In this document: piece after piece, positions 44,133 through 58,200 of the stretch
Numbering within the stretch: position 1 is the stretch's first letter
How the letters are laid out: the number at the start of each line of letters is the position of its first letter
From: Hibiscus mutabilis
Taxonomy: Eukaryota > Streptophyta > Magnoliopsida > Malvales > Malvaceae
NCBI GenBank assembly: GCA_019671005.1
Contig: CM033752.1
Span: 12,710,001 to 12,774,000 of the forward strand
Length of the DNA stretch: 64,000 bases
Direction: 5' to 3'
The notes under the pieces: model-generated
Seen by the model: the letters and a program-made list of their open reading frames with translations, nothing else
Databases searched by the model: none
What the model was told of the DNA's origin: nothing
Position numbers and translations under genes: made by a program

Positions 44133-47100
44133 TGTAACACCCTTAATGTATACTCGTAAATCGAATATACATTAAAGATATTACAGAGTCGTTTAAAGAA
44201 ATCTAGGCTTATAAATTTATTTGTACAAGTATTTACAAATTTTAATTTGTAAATCTAACCCTTCCTCAGTTTTCTTGAAAATACAACCTATGTGCAGTTA
44301 GCTAGTTTCAACCCTGAACTAATTATTTTAAAATATATTTGGCAATTATTAAAAACAATAGTTCAATTCAGGGTGAAACTAGATTCGCTATCTAGGCCCT
44401 TCCTTGACTTTAAAATCTTTACGCGATTACCTATTATTCTTATTAGCAAAGTAATTATCCTTTCTACCTTAGCTTTATTCTGTTACAATGCTAATGCCTT
44501 ACTTTGCTTTATCCATATACGATTCATCATCAAAATTGATTACTTATCTATCATTTAGTCTAATTTAATGCATCATACACTACTAGCAATTAAATAATTA
44601 CTTGCCCACTAGAGATTATCATAAGCTAGAATATCTTACTGATGTTTTGCAGATTGAAGCTTGATCAGCATGCTCGACTCCTCTTCAAATCGTCCATCTT
44701 AATCTACGTGTGAAACAAACACACGCTACGTACGAAACTTAGTGAGGCAAAACTTATAAATCAAAGTAAAGCACTTTAATTTTAATAAAAATTGCATAAT
44801 AAATAAAATACTGAATATAACATATAAGAATTTAGAATCGTATAGAATGACTTATACAAGTCGTTCCTCTGTCATGTAACCAGTAAAAATCAACAACTCA
44901 TATACATATATATGTACAATACATGTTATATCAATACGATCCATTGTACTTTCAATTTCAATATAGCCCAATGTACTATGGATGAGAATGCATGGTATGC
45001 GAGTCAATGATGAGTATGCACATGTGCTGACATCAACCAATTTGTTGTGCCATAATCAAACAATATATCCATGTATCGATATCAATGTAAACACTATCGT
45101 AACTTAACGGTATCAATAATAATGATAGGTCATACTTGTAGAACACAACTCACTGTATCACCACCATAACTTAACATCAGTATTAACCGATAGGTCATAG
45201 TTGTAAAACATAGCTCACTGTATCATTACTATAATTTGACAGTAATATTATATCGATATACTCCACCTCTTTGGCATGCCAATATACCAAGACTCTCAAT
45301 AATCATACAATGGGCTTTTTGCACAATTCACTATTATGAATCTTTCATTCACTTCGATAATATCAATAGATCAAAATCAATAATTTTTACATATAAAAAT
45401 ATGCATAGGGAAATTCATACCCGAAATCAATCACAAAACCATTTAAAACCATTTAATATAAATCAAATCCGTTTCTTTCAACATTTGAGGTTGACTTATC
45501 ACAAGTCTTCCTCGTATCATAATTAAAATAAATAAGATTGCACTCACCCGGGCCATGTAGTAGTATGCCTCACTAAATTCTACTCGATCTTTTCCTTTAT
45601 AGTATCTTGAATCCTCTTTGATTCGTGTTCGGCTTCATTAACCACATAAATATAAATATCATTTGTTAGATTCAAATGTAACAATATTCTAAATATGATA
45701 TCAAATCCAATTATTCGAATATGTAAAATTTCCAAAACTTTTTCTTCCTTCATTAGACTGTCCGAAAATTAATTTTGGTCCCCAATTGACCACTTTGAAC
45801 TTCAAAAAATTCTTCCAAGGTTGTTAACTACCATTAGATACCAATTGTCTCAATTTTCATTTTTTGGCTGCTTGCACTGCCTTCAAAGATTCATTTCTAT
45901 AAAATAATCTAAAACCAGGAATTCAATTCCATTTGTTCAGAAAGAAACTAGTTTCAATAAGCTTTTCACCCATATAAATTAATAGCCCAAATTCAACTTG
46001 TAAGATTTATGGCGAATTTTCAAAGTCAATTTCCAGTGCTAATTTCGGAAAAGACTACCATACTATTTTCTGACCTTTCACCACTTAAAAATTCATATCT
46101 TTTTACTCGGAACTCGAAATCAGTTTTCGTTTGTTGGAGGCGAAACTAGACAAATTCCATTGGTATAAAATTAACCATCTAACCATTTTTGTAGAATTTA
46201 TGGTGAATTTCCAAACTTACTGCCAAATCCAGTTTTCCTACGCAACTTCCATAAATAACTTCAAACTTTATACTAATTTCTCCTTACTTTGCTATTTGTC
46301 AATTTAGTCCCAATATTAACTTTAAATCATCAACATATCACCTTCTTCGTCAAATAATTATTCACAATAGTTTCCCTTAATTTTTCTTCTTAACCGAAAT
46401 AGCCACTAAAATGCAAAGATAAGGATTCTAGCTTCATAACTTTGCAATTTAGTCCTCAAATTAACATTACTATCTTAATTCCATAATTATAACTAAAAAT
46501 CAGATTAAATCCTTCTCTAAAACCTCATTTCCGAATTGGTCACTTAACTTTGACAATTTGTCAAAATGGTCACTAACTCGATTTAACATCGGTTTTGCAT
46601 TCTAACTTCAATTTCATATCTTCAACATCCCTAATAACATAAATACACACCAATTCCATAAAAATCAGATTTAGTCCTTCAACTTTTAAACTTGCTGAAT
46701 TGGTCCCTAAACATTTAAATTAGGGTTTTGCTTCCAAACAACAAATCAAGCTTACTAGATCATTTATCCAACATCACAAATCCTAAATCAAACTTGAATC
46801 CATAAACCCTAATCATCTTCATAATAATAAAAACATGTAGAGTTTAAATCCCAACTCAATAACATGATTTTAACATCACAAAAGCTTGATTTCAGCTTGA
46901 ATTTCAACATGGAATCATAAAATCTCAAAACCCCCAATTGAGTCCATAAACCCTAATTTATTCTCATAAAAAATTATCATAAATCAAGCATGTTTTCCAC
47001 AAATTTTTTCTCCAAGTTGGCCACTTGTCTTGTATAAATGAATTTTAAATTCATTTAAATAGTAAAATTGCTAAAATGCTCGTTTCATCGAATGGCCAAT

Positions 47101-48139
47101 ATCTAATCTCATCAAAACTCAATGGCCAAGATCAAATCCATGTGTAATTGGACTTTCAAAATGTCCCTTAAAGTTTCAAAATATTTCAAAAATTCCATCC
47201 AAGGCAAATGTCAAATTTACCCTCCAACTAGTCTTTATTTACAACAAGTCTTGAAAATTGCCATTCCATTAAAATTGAACCAAATTGGTTCCAATCCAAC
47301 CGTACATGTCTCAAAATATCTTAGATTTTTATTTATGACATTTATTCAATCCAAATATTCGAATTTCACTCAATACGATTTCCAAATTTTCTTTCTACGA
47401 ACTTTAAAGCTTTATAACAATTAATATAAGCTTCGTACAAAAAATCCGGGCAACACGAATGTGTCCCTCTTGGGGGTGAACTATTCATTTACGGGGTTCA
47501 CTTACATAACTTTTGGAAATTACACTTTGGTCCCTAAACTTTCCCAAAGTTTATACTTTGGCCACAAAACTTTCAAAATTTTCATTTTGGTCACTAAACT
47601 TCAATTCCCATTTCAATTTTCCTCAAATTTTTACCAACTTTGAAAGTACCCAATACAACTCACTATCTATCACGTGATTCTTTTAAACCTTAAAAATCTC
47701 CTTTCATAAAGACTTAGACTGAGTTTTCTTAACTCAATCTATTATTCCGATAATTATTAAAAATCTTCATAGCATAAGGTTTCTCGTAGAAATCCTTTAT
47801 TTGAAATCCATACGAATATTTTCTAGTTTTACTGAGTCTAAAATATTGATCAGAAACACTTTTATGGACCTTCCCAAAGGTCACCCATATTTGTATTTCC
47901 TTGGCCTGATCACGCTTAACAATTTCATTCAATCCAAATTTGGTACCTTTTTCTGCATATTAATTCATAAAACCGATATAAAGGTACTTATTTCGATCAG
48001 ATTCACTCTTCTACTAAATAAAAATACTTGTTGGGGAAATTTACACTTTAGTCCCCAAACTTTTCCAAGGTTTATACTTTAACCCCCTAAACATTCAAAA
48101 TTTACAATTTAGTCACTAGCCAAAATTTGGGATATTACA
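44133..48139 (-). repeat. LTR 1 of the tandem LARD (3' LTR)
   Basis: 4007 bp, plus-strand ends TGTAACACCC...GGGATATTACA. Its left third differs clearly from the other two copies (for example AGATATTACAGAGTCG against AGATGTTACGAAGTCG), while from about 46.2 kb on it is almost identical to LTR 2. Confidence 0.93.
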
Positions 48140-48155
48140 ATTCTTCCCCCTTAAG
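48140..48155 (-). other. Polypurine tract, LARD internal 1
   Basis: The minus strand reads CTTAAGGGGGAAGAAT right before LTR 1. The same tract occurs at 53708-53723. Confidence 0.88.
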
Positions 48156-48207
48156 AAAATTCTTCCTCAAACTTTTAATGCGTACATGTTCTAAACATAT
48201 ACGGATA

Positions 48208-48276
48208 TCACTTCCTTATTTTCTTCTCAGCCTCTCAAGTGGCTTCTTCGACCTTGTGATTTTTCTTCAAAACTTT
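48208..48276 (-). pseudogene. Chromodomain-like relic, LARD internal 1
   Basis: The minus strand encodes KVLKKNHKVEEAT-stop-EAEKKIRK, matching the KVLWRxHxVEEATWExExxMRxxYP tail of chromovirus integrase (compare 42890-42960). Trp has become a stop. An ELRNK-like word lies just upstream in another frame. This shows the non-coding interior derives from a Tekay-type pol. Confidence 0.78.
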
Positions 48277-49641
48277 AGTCAATGAAATTTCTTATTCCTT
48301 AATTCCATAAACCAATATTTCTACTAACTCCTCTTATGTATCAAATCTAATTGTATCTCAATTTATTCAAGAGTGTTGACATGTAAATAATTCAATCAAT
48401 GCCCCCGAAACATAAGTACATATACTATACACTTTTGCTCACTTCTGAAGATAAGATCCATTAATATGCCCTTGGTACAACTCTTTCACGATTCTTGAGG
48501 TATAATAATTCTAAAACCAAGTTTTTCCCTTTTTGATTTGCACAAATCATCTTCTCTCAAGGTGGTACTTTTCCTCTCTTTTTCTTCCTTTAACTTTAAT
48601 CGATAACATCTTGACCAAAGATCAATCTTCATTTTACATCTGACTTCTACATTTTATATAAATAGCCAATTTATCTTAAAATTGGTCTTAAAATTCTCAG
48701 ATTTCTAGCAGTCATACTGAAAATTCTCCAGTCAAAAACATTCCCTTGACATATTGGCTCAACCCACTGATCTCACACTATTCCTCATAAACAATGTGAG
48801 TACCTTGTCAAAGTTCGTAAATCAGTGAAATAATTTCCTTATGAACAATTCACCATATCCAATTCTTTATCACTTTTCTAAAAGTTTTCCAAACTTCCTC
48901 ATATGTATCAATATTACTTCTTCTAACTTTTCAATATTAATACATCTCAAATCTTCTATAGAAGTTTTGTCATTTTCATCTTGAATAAGCGATTATGAAT
49001 CCTCTTTCATCATAACCTTTAAGGTTCCCAAAACTTAAACTTTTCACAGTCAATGCTTTATTATATACAGATGTCGAAAGTTAAAACCTCTGACTAATTC
49101 ATACCTAACATCTTCTTTTTGAGCTTCAAATATAATCTCTTTATAGATCAATTTCTTTCTTAGTTTCTTTTCTAATCATCTCGGTAGTATCATTCCTTAA
49201 CTTTCCAACTCTCCTTTATGTCTTGACAAGTACAAACACCTTATAATAAGACACCACAGAGTTATTTCCATCATAACTTCAATCCTTAATTTATCTTGAG
49301 TATATCGCTGATTACATATGCGACATCTAGTGACATTGTTATCTTCAAACATATATATTTCTAAAGTAAAGATATTCTTCTTACTCCTTCGTATCCGAGT
49401 ATCTTATAATTACTGTATCGTATCCTCTATGGGTCCTTTCTCAACCTCTAAGATTCATCAACTGACTAAATCCATTATCGCTTTACTTTCCTTATTCTAG
49501 TATTATTTCACCTTATACTAATGAGGAGCAGCATCAAGTCAAACAATCGGTACATCAAGTAATATACATTCCTAGGTGCATGTATTTACTAATAAAAATC
49601 ATATCATACTCGGTTTAGCATCTAGAACCAGCTAAACCTTT

Positions 49642-49653
49642 GCTCTGATACCA
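49642..49653 (-). other. Primer binding site, LARD internal 1
   Basis: TGGTATCAGAGC on the minus strand, five bases from LTR 2; perfect match. Confidence 0.92.
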
Positions 49654-49658
49654 TTAAA

Positions 49659-52600
49659 TGTAACACCCTTAATGTATACTCGTAAATCGAATATACATTA
49701 AAGATGTTACGAAGTCGTATAAAGAAATCTCGACTTATAAATTTATTCGTACAAGTATTTACAAATTTTAGTTTGTAAATCTAACCCTTTCTCGATTTTC
49801 TTGAAAACACAACCTATGTGCAGTTAGCTAGTTTCAACCCTGAACTAAATATTTTAAAATATATTTGGCAATTATTAAAAATAATAGTTCAATTCAGGGT
49901 GAAAACTAGATTCGCTATCTAGGCCCTTTCTTGACTTTAAAATCTTTACGCGACTACCGATTATTCTTATTAGCAAAGTAATTATCCTTTCTACCTTAGC
50001 TTTATTTTGTCACAATGCTAATACCTTATTTTGCTTTATCCATATACGATTAATCATCAATACTGATTACTTATCTATCATTTAGTCTAATTCAATGCAT
50101 CATACTCTACTAGCAATTAAATAATTAGTTGCCTACTAGAGATTATCATAAGCTAGAATATCTTACTGATGTTTTGCAGATTGAAGCTTAATCAGCAAGC
50201 TTGACTCCTCTTCAAATCCTCCATCTTAATCTACGTGTGAAACAAACACACTCTAAGTACGAACTTAGTGAGGGAAAACTTATAAATCAAAGTAAAGCAC
50301 TTTAATTTTAATAAAAATTGCATAATAAATTAAATACTGAATATAACATATAAGAATTTAAAATCGTATAGAATGACTAATCGAAGTCGTTCCTCTGTTA
50401 TGTAACCTATAAAAATAAACATCTCATATACATATATATCTACAATACATGTTATATCAATACGATCCATTGTACTTTCAATTTCAATATAGCCCAATGT
50501 ACTATGGATGAGAATACATGGTATGCGAGTCAATGATGAGTATGCACATGTCTTGATATCAACCAATTTGTTGTGCCATAATAAAACAATATATCCATGT
50601 ATCGATATCAATGTATCAATGTCAATGTATCAATGTAAACACTATCGTAACTTAACAACATCAATAATAATGATAGGTCATAGTTGTAGAACACAACTCA
50701 TCTGTATCACCACCATAACTTAACATCGCAGATAACCGATAAGTCATAGTTTGTAAAATACATCTCATTGCATCATTACTATAATTTGTGCAATATTATA
50801 TCGATATACTCCACCTCTTTGTCATGCCAATATACCAAGACTCTCAATAATCATACAATGGCTTTTTGCACAATTCACTATTATGAACCTTTCATTCATT
50901 TTGATAATATCAATAGATCAAAATCAATAATTTTAACATATAAAAATATGCATAGGGAAATTCATACCAAATCATTCACAAAACAATTCAAAACCATTTA
51001 ATATAAATCAAATCATTTTTTTCTTTCAACATTTGAGGTTGACTTATCACAAGTCTTCCTCTTATCATAATTAAAATAAATAAGATTGCACTTACCGGGC
51101 CATGTAATAGTATGCCTCACTAAATTCTACTCGATCTTTTCCTTTATAGTATCTTGAATCCTCTTTGATTTTGTGTTGGCTTTATTAACCACATAAATAT
51201 AAATACCATTTGTTAGATTCAAATCTAACAATATTCTAAATATGATATCAAATCTAATTATTCGAATATGTAAAATTTCCAAAACTTTTTCTTCCTTCAT
51301 TAAACTGTCAAAAATTCATTTTGGTCCCCAATTGACCACTTTGAACTTCAAATAATTCTTCCAAGTTGTTAACTACCATTAGATGCAAAATGTCTCAATT
51401 TTCATTTTTGGTAGCTTGCACTACCTTCAAATATTTATTTCTATAAAATAATCTAAAACTCAGAATTTGATTCCATTTGTTCAGAAAGAAACTAGTTTCA
51501 ATAAGTTTTTCACCCATATAAAATAATAGCCCAAACTCAACTTGTAAGATTTATGGCGAATTTTCAAAGTCAATTTCAATGCTGATTTTAGAAAAGACTA
51601 CCATACTATTTTCTGACCTTTCACCACTTAAAAATTCATATCATTTTACTCGAAACTCGAAATCAGTTTTCGTTTTTGGAGGCGAAACTAGACAAATCTT
51701 TCCATTGGTATAAAATTAACCATCTAACCATTTTTGTAGAATTTATGGTGAATTTCCAAACTTACTGCCAAATCCAGTTTTCCTACGCAACTTCCATAAA
51801 TAACTTCAAACTTTATACTAATTTCTCCTTACTTTGCTATTTGTCAATTTAGTCCCAATATTAACTTTAAATCATCAACATATCACCTTCTTCGTCAAAT
51901 AATTATTCACAATAGTTTCCCTTAATTTTTCTTCTTAACCGAAATAGCCACTAAAATGCAAAGATAAGGATTCTAGCTTCATAACTTTGCAATTTAGTCC
52001 TCAAATTAACATTACTATCTTAATTCCATAATTATAACTAAAAATCAGATTAAATCCTTCTCTAAAACCTCATTTTTGAATTGGTCACTTAACTTTGACA
52101 ATTTGTCAAAATGGTCACTAACTCGATTTAACATTGGTTTTGCATTCTAACTTCAATTTCATATCTTCAACATCCCTAATAACATAAATACACACCAATT
52201 CCATAAAAATCAGATTTAGTCCTTCAACTTTTAAACTTGCTGAATTGGTCCCTAAACATTTAAATTAGGGTTTTGCTTCCAAACAACAAATCAAGCTTAC
52301 TAGATCATTTATCCAACATCACAAATCCTAAATCAAACTTGAATCCATAAACCCTAATCATCTTCATAATAATAAAAACATGTAGAGTTTAAATCCCAAT
52401 TCAATAACATGATTTTTAACATCACATAAAAAAGTCCATGATTAATTTCTTGAATTTCAACATGGAATCATAAAATCTCAAAAACCCCAATTGAGTCCAT
52501 AAACCCTAATTTATTCTCATGAAAAAATTATCATAAATCAAGCATTTTTGTTTTCTCATATTTCAAAATTTGAAGATTTTTCTCCAAGTTGGCCACTTGT

Positions 52601-53707
52601 CTTGTATAAATGAATTTTAAATTCATTTAAATAGTAAAATTACTAAAATGCTCGTTTCATCGAATGGCCAATATCTAATCTCATCAAAACTCAATGGCCA
52701 AGATCAAATCCATGTGTAATTGGACTTTCAAAATGTCCCTTAAAGTTTCAAAATATTTCAAAAATTCCATCCAAGGCAAATGTCAAATTTACCCTCCAAC
52801 TAGTCTTTATTTACAACAAGTCTTGAAAATTGCCATTCCATTAAAATTGAACCAAATTGGTTCCAATCCAACCGGACATGTCTCAAAATATCTTAGATTT
52901 TTATTTATGACATTTATTCAATCCAAATATTCGAATTTCACTCAATACGATTTCCAAATTTTCTTTCTACGAACTTTAAAGCTTTATAACAATTAATATA
53001 AATTTGTACAAAAAATCCGGGTAACATGAATGTGTCCCTCTTGGGGTGAACTATTCATTTATGGGGTTCACTTACATAACTTTTGGAAATTACACTTTGT
53101 CCCTAAACTTTCCCAAAGTTTATACTTTGCCACAAAACTTTCAAAATTTTCATTTTGGTCACTAAACTTCAATTCCCATTTCAATTTTCCTCAAATTTTT
53201 ACCAACTTTGAAAGTACCCAATACAACTCACTATCTATCACGTGATTCTTTTAAACCTTAAAAATCTCCTTTCATAAAGACTTAGACTGAGTTTTCTTAA
53301 CTCAATCTATTATTCCGATAATTATTAAAAATCTTCATAGCATAAGGTTTCTCGTAGAAATCCTTTATTTGAAATCCATACGAATATTTTCTAGTTTTAC
53401 TGAGTCTAAAATATTGATCAGAAACACTTTTATGGACCTTCCCAAAGGTCACCCATATTTGTATTTCCTTGGCCTGATCACGCTTAACAATTTCATTCAA
53501 TCCAAATTTGGTACCTTTTTCTGCATATTAATTCATAAAACCGATATAAAGGTACTTATTTCGATCAGATTCACTCTTCTACTAAATAAAAATACTTGTT
53601 GGGGAAATTTACACTTTAGTCCCCAAACTTTTCCAAGGTTTATACTTTAACCCCCTAAACATTCAAAATTTACAATTTAGTCACTAGCCAAAATTTGGGA
53701 TATTACA
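49659..53707 (-). repeat. LTR 2 of the tandem LARD (middle, mosaic)
   Basis: 4049 bp. Left part (49659 to about 51.7 kb) follows LTR 3, right part follows LTR 1, with a few patches the other way. It also has an excess of private one- or two-base gaps (for example near 50875, 51095, 53046, 53099 and 53130). Confidence 0.93.
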
Positions 53708-53775
53708 ATTCTTCCCCCTTAAGAAAATTCTTCCTCAAACTTTTAATGCGTACATGTTCTAAACATATACGGATA

Positions 53776-53844
53776 TCACTTCCTTATTTTCTTCTCAGCC
53801 TCTCAAGTGGCTTCTTCGACCTTGTGATTTTTCTTCAAAACTTT
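53776..53844 (-). pseudogene. Chromodomain-like relic, LARD internal 2
   Basis: Same KVLKKNHKVEEAT-stop relic as at 48208-48276. Confidence 0.78.
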
Positions 53845-55212
53845 AGTCAATGAAATTTCTTATTCCTTAATTCCATAAACCAATATTTCTACTAACTCCT
53901 CTTATGTATCAAATCTAATTGTATCTCAATTTATTCAAGAGTGTTGACATGTAAATAATTCAATCAATGCCCCCGAAACATAAGTACATATACTATACAC
54001 TTTTGCTCACTTCTGAAGATAAGATCCATTAATATGCCCTTGGTACAACTCTTTCACGATTCTTGAGGTATAATAATTCTAAAACCAAGTTTTTCCCTTT
54101 TTGATTTGCACAAATCATCTTCTCTCAAGGTGGTACTTTTCCTCTCTTTTTTCTTCCTTTAACTTTAACTGATAACATCTTGACCAAAGATCAATCTTCA
54201 TTTTACATCTGACTTCTACATTTTATATAAATAGCCAATTTATCTTAAAATTGGTCTTAAAATTCTCAGATTTCTAGCAGTCATACTGAAAATTCTCCAG
54301 TCAAAAACATTCCCTTGACATATTGGCTCAACCCACTGATCTCACACTATTCCTCATAAACAATGTGAGTACCTTGTCAAAGTTCAGAAATCAGTGAAAT
54401 AATTTCCTTATGAACAATTCACCATATCCAATTCTTTATCACTTTTCTAAAAGTTTTCCAAACTTCCTCATATGTATCAATATTACTTCTTCTAACTTTT
54501 CAATATTAATACATCTCAAATCTTCTATAGAAGTTTTGTCATTTTTCATCTTCGAATAAGCAGTTATGAATCCTCTTTCATCATAACCTTTAAGGTTCCC
54601 AAAACTTAAACTTTTTCACAGTCAATGCTTTATTATATACAGATGTCGAAAGTTAAAACCTCTGACTAATTCATACCTAACATCTTCTTTTTGAGCTTCA
54701 AATATAATCTCTTTATAGATCAATTTCTTTCTTAGTTTCTTTTCTAATCATCTCAGTAGTATCATTCCTTAACTTTCCAACTCTCCTTTATGTACTGACA
54801 GTACAAACACCTTATAATAAGACACCACAGAGTTATTTCCATCATAACTTCAATCCTTAATTTATCTTGAGTATATCGCCAGATTACATATGCGACATCT
54901 AGTGACATTGTTATCTTCAAACATATATATTTCTAAAGTAAAGATATTCTTCTTACTCCTTCGTATCCGAGTATCTTATAATTACTGTATCGTATCCTCT
55001 ATGGGTCCTTTCTCAACCTCTAAGATTCATCAACTGACTAAATCCATTATCGCTTTACTTTCCTTATTCTAGTATTATTTCACCTTATACTAATGAGGAG
55101 CAGCATCAAGTCAAACAATCAGTACATCAGTAATATACATTCCTAGGTGCATGTATTTACTAATAAAAATCATATCATACTCGGTTTAGCATCTAGAACC
55201 AGCTAAACCTTT

Positions 55213-55224
55213 GCTCTGATACCA
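55213..55224 (-). other. Primer binding site, LARD internal 2
   Basis: TGGTATCAGAGC on the minus strand, five bases from LTR 3; perfect match. Confidence 0.92.
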
Positions 55225-55229
55225 TTAAA

Positions 55230-58200
55230 TGTAACACCCTTAATGTATACTCGTAAATCGAATATACATTAAAGATGTTACGAAGTCGTATAAAGAAATC
55301 TCGACTTATAAATTTATTCGTACAAGTATTTACAAATTTTAGTTTGTAAATCTAACCCTTTCTCGATTTTCTTGAAAACACAACCTATGTGCAGTTAGCT
55401 AGTTTCAACCCTGAACTAAATATTTTAAAATATATTTGGCAATTATTAAAAATAATAGTTCAATTCAGGGTGAAAACTAGATTCGCTATCTAGGCCCTTT
55501 CTTGACTTTAAAATCTTTACGCGACTACCGATTATTCTTATTAGCAAAGTAATTATCCTTTCTACCTTAGCTTTATTTTGTCACAATGCTAATACCTTAT
55601 TTTGCTTTATCCATATACGATTAATCATCAATACTGATTACTTATCTATCATTTAGTCTAATTCAATGCATCATACTCTACTAGCAATTAAATAATTAGT
55701 TGCCTACTAGAGATTATCATAAGCTAGAATATCTTATCGATGTTTTTGATTGAAGCTTAATCAGCAAGCTTGACTCCTCTTCAAATCCTCCATCTTAATC
55801 TACGTGTGAAACAAACACACTCTAAGTACGAACTTAGTGAGGGAAAACTTATAAATCAAAGTAAAGCACTTTAATTTTAATAAAAATTGCATAATAAATT
55901 AAATACTGAATATAACATATAAGAATTTAAAATCGTATAGAATGACTAATCGAAGTCGTTCCTCTGTTATGTAACCTATAAAAATAAACATCTCATATAC
56001 ATATATATCTACAATACATGTTATATCAATACGATCCATTGTACTTTCAATTTCAATATAGCCCAATGTACTATGGATGAGAATACATGGTATGCGAGTC
56101 AATGATGAGTATGCACATGTGCTGATAGCAACCAATTTGTTGTGCCATAATAAAACAATATATCCATGTATCGATATCAATGTATCAATGTCAATGTATC
56201 AATGTAAACACTACCGTAACTTAACAACATCAATAATAACGACAGGTCATAGTTGTAGAACACAACTCACTGTATCACCGCAGTAACTTAACAGCAGTAT
56301 TAACCGATAAGTCATAGCTGTAAAATACATCTCATTGCATCATTACTGTAATTTGACAGCAATATTATATCGATATACTCCACCTCTTTGTCATGCCAAT
56401 ATACCAAGACTCTCAATAATCATACAATGGGCTTTTTGCACAATTCACTATTATGAACCTTTCATTCATTTCGATAATATCAATAGATCAAAATCAATAA
56501 TTTTAACATATAAAAATATGCATAGGGCAATTCATACCCGAAATCATTCACAAAACAATTCAAAACCATTTAATATAAATCAAATCATTTTCTTTCAACA
56601 TTTGAGGTTGACTTATCACAAGTCTTCCTCTTATCATAATTAAAATAAATAAGATTGCACTTACCCGGGCCATGTAATAGTATGCCTCACTAAATTCTAC
56701 TCGATCTTTTCCTTTATAGTATCTTGAATCCTCTTTGATTTGTGTTCGGCTTTATTAACCACATAAATATAAATACCATTTGTTAGATTCAAATCTAACA
56801 ATATTCTAAATATGCTATCAAATCTAATTATTCGAATATGTAAAATTTCCAAAACTTTTTCTTCCTTCATTAAACTGTCCAAAAATTCATTTTGGTCCCC
56901 AATTGACCACTTTGAACTTCAAATAATTCTTCCAAGCTTGCTAACTACCATTAGATGCAAAATGTCTCAATTTCCATTTCCTGGTAGCTTGCACTACCTT
57001 CAAATATTTATTTCTATAAAATAATCTAAAACTCAGAATTTGATTCCGTTTGTTCTGAAAGAAACTACATTCAATACGTTTTTTCACTCGTATAAAATAA
57101 TAGCCCAAACTCAACTTGTACGATTTATGGCGAATTTTCAAAGTCAATTTCCAATGCTGATTTTAGAACAGACTGCCATACTATTTTCTGACCTTTCACC
57201 ACTTAAAAATTCATATCATTTTACTCGAAACTCGAAATCAGTTTCCGTTTTTTGGAGGCGAAACTAGACAAACGAATCTTTACATTGGTATAAAATTCAC
57301 CATCTAACCATTTTTGTAGAATTTATGGTGAATTTCCAAACTTACTGCCAAATCCAGTTTTCCTACACAACTTCCATAAATAACTTCAAACTTTATACTA
57401 ATTTCTCCATACTTTGCTATTTGTCAATTTAGTCCCAATATTTACTTTAAATCATCAACTTATCACCTCCATCATCAAATAATTATTCACAATAGTTTCC
57501 CTTAATTTTCCTTCTTAACCGAAATAGCCACTAAAATGCAAAGATAAGGGTTCTAGCTTCAAAACTTTGCAATCTAGTCCTCAAATCAACATTACTATCT
57601 TAATTCCATCATTATAACCAAAAATCAGATTAAATCTTTCTCTAAAACCTCATTTTTGAATTGGTCACTTAACTTTGATAATTTGTCAAAATGGTTACTA
57701 ACTCGATTTAACATTGGTTTTGCATTCTAACTGCAATTTCATATCTTCAACATCCCTAATAACATAAATACACACCAATTCCATAAAAATCAGATTTAGT
57801 CCTTCAAATTTTAAACTTGCTGAATTGGTCCCTAAACATTTAAATTAGGGTTTTGCTTCCAAAAAACAAATCAAGCTTACTAGATCATTTATCCAACATC
57901 ACAAACCCTAAATCAAACTTGAATCCATAAACCCTAATCATCTTCGTAATAATCAAAAACATGTAGAGTTTAAATCCCAATTCAATAACATGATTTTAGG
58001 ATCACAAAAGCTTGATTTCAACATGGAATCATAAAATCTCAAAACCCCCAATTGAGTCCATAAACCCTAATTTCTTCTCATACAAAATTATCGTCAATCA
58101 AACATGTTTTCCACAAATTATTTACACCAAATGATAGATCTTGATGAGTAGAACAACTTTGTAGTTCGAAAGATTACCTGAAAATCAAGTTTCAGGGCTT

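Larger units (their letters stand above)
48140..49658 (-). other. Internal region 1 of the tandem LARD
   Basis: 1519 bp, AT-rich. The only protein relic I recognise is a chromodomain-like tail next to the polypurine tract (48208-48276). Near the primer site (about 49540-49640) it shares a leader with element A (CATTCCTAGGTGCATGTA against CATCCTAGGGGCATGTA). The middle (48300-49500) shows no domain. Confidence 0.85.
53708..55229 (-). other. Internal region 2 of the tandem LARD
   Basis: 1522 bp, nearly identical to internal 1 (a 93-residue and a 60-residue chance frame are identical in both copies). It has the same polypurine tract (53708-53723) and chromodomain-like relic (53776-53844). Confidence 0.9.

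Noticed and set aside
47801..53650. Identical 93-residue and 60-residue frames present twice, suggesting a conserved gene
   Set aside because: They are identical only because LTR and internal sequence are tandemly duplicated; they fall in non-coding LARD sequence and match no family I know.
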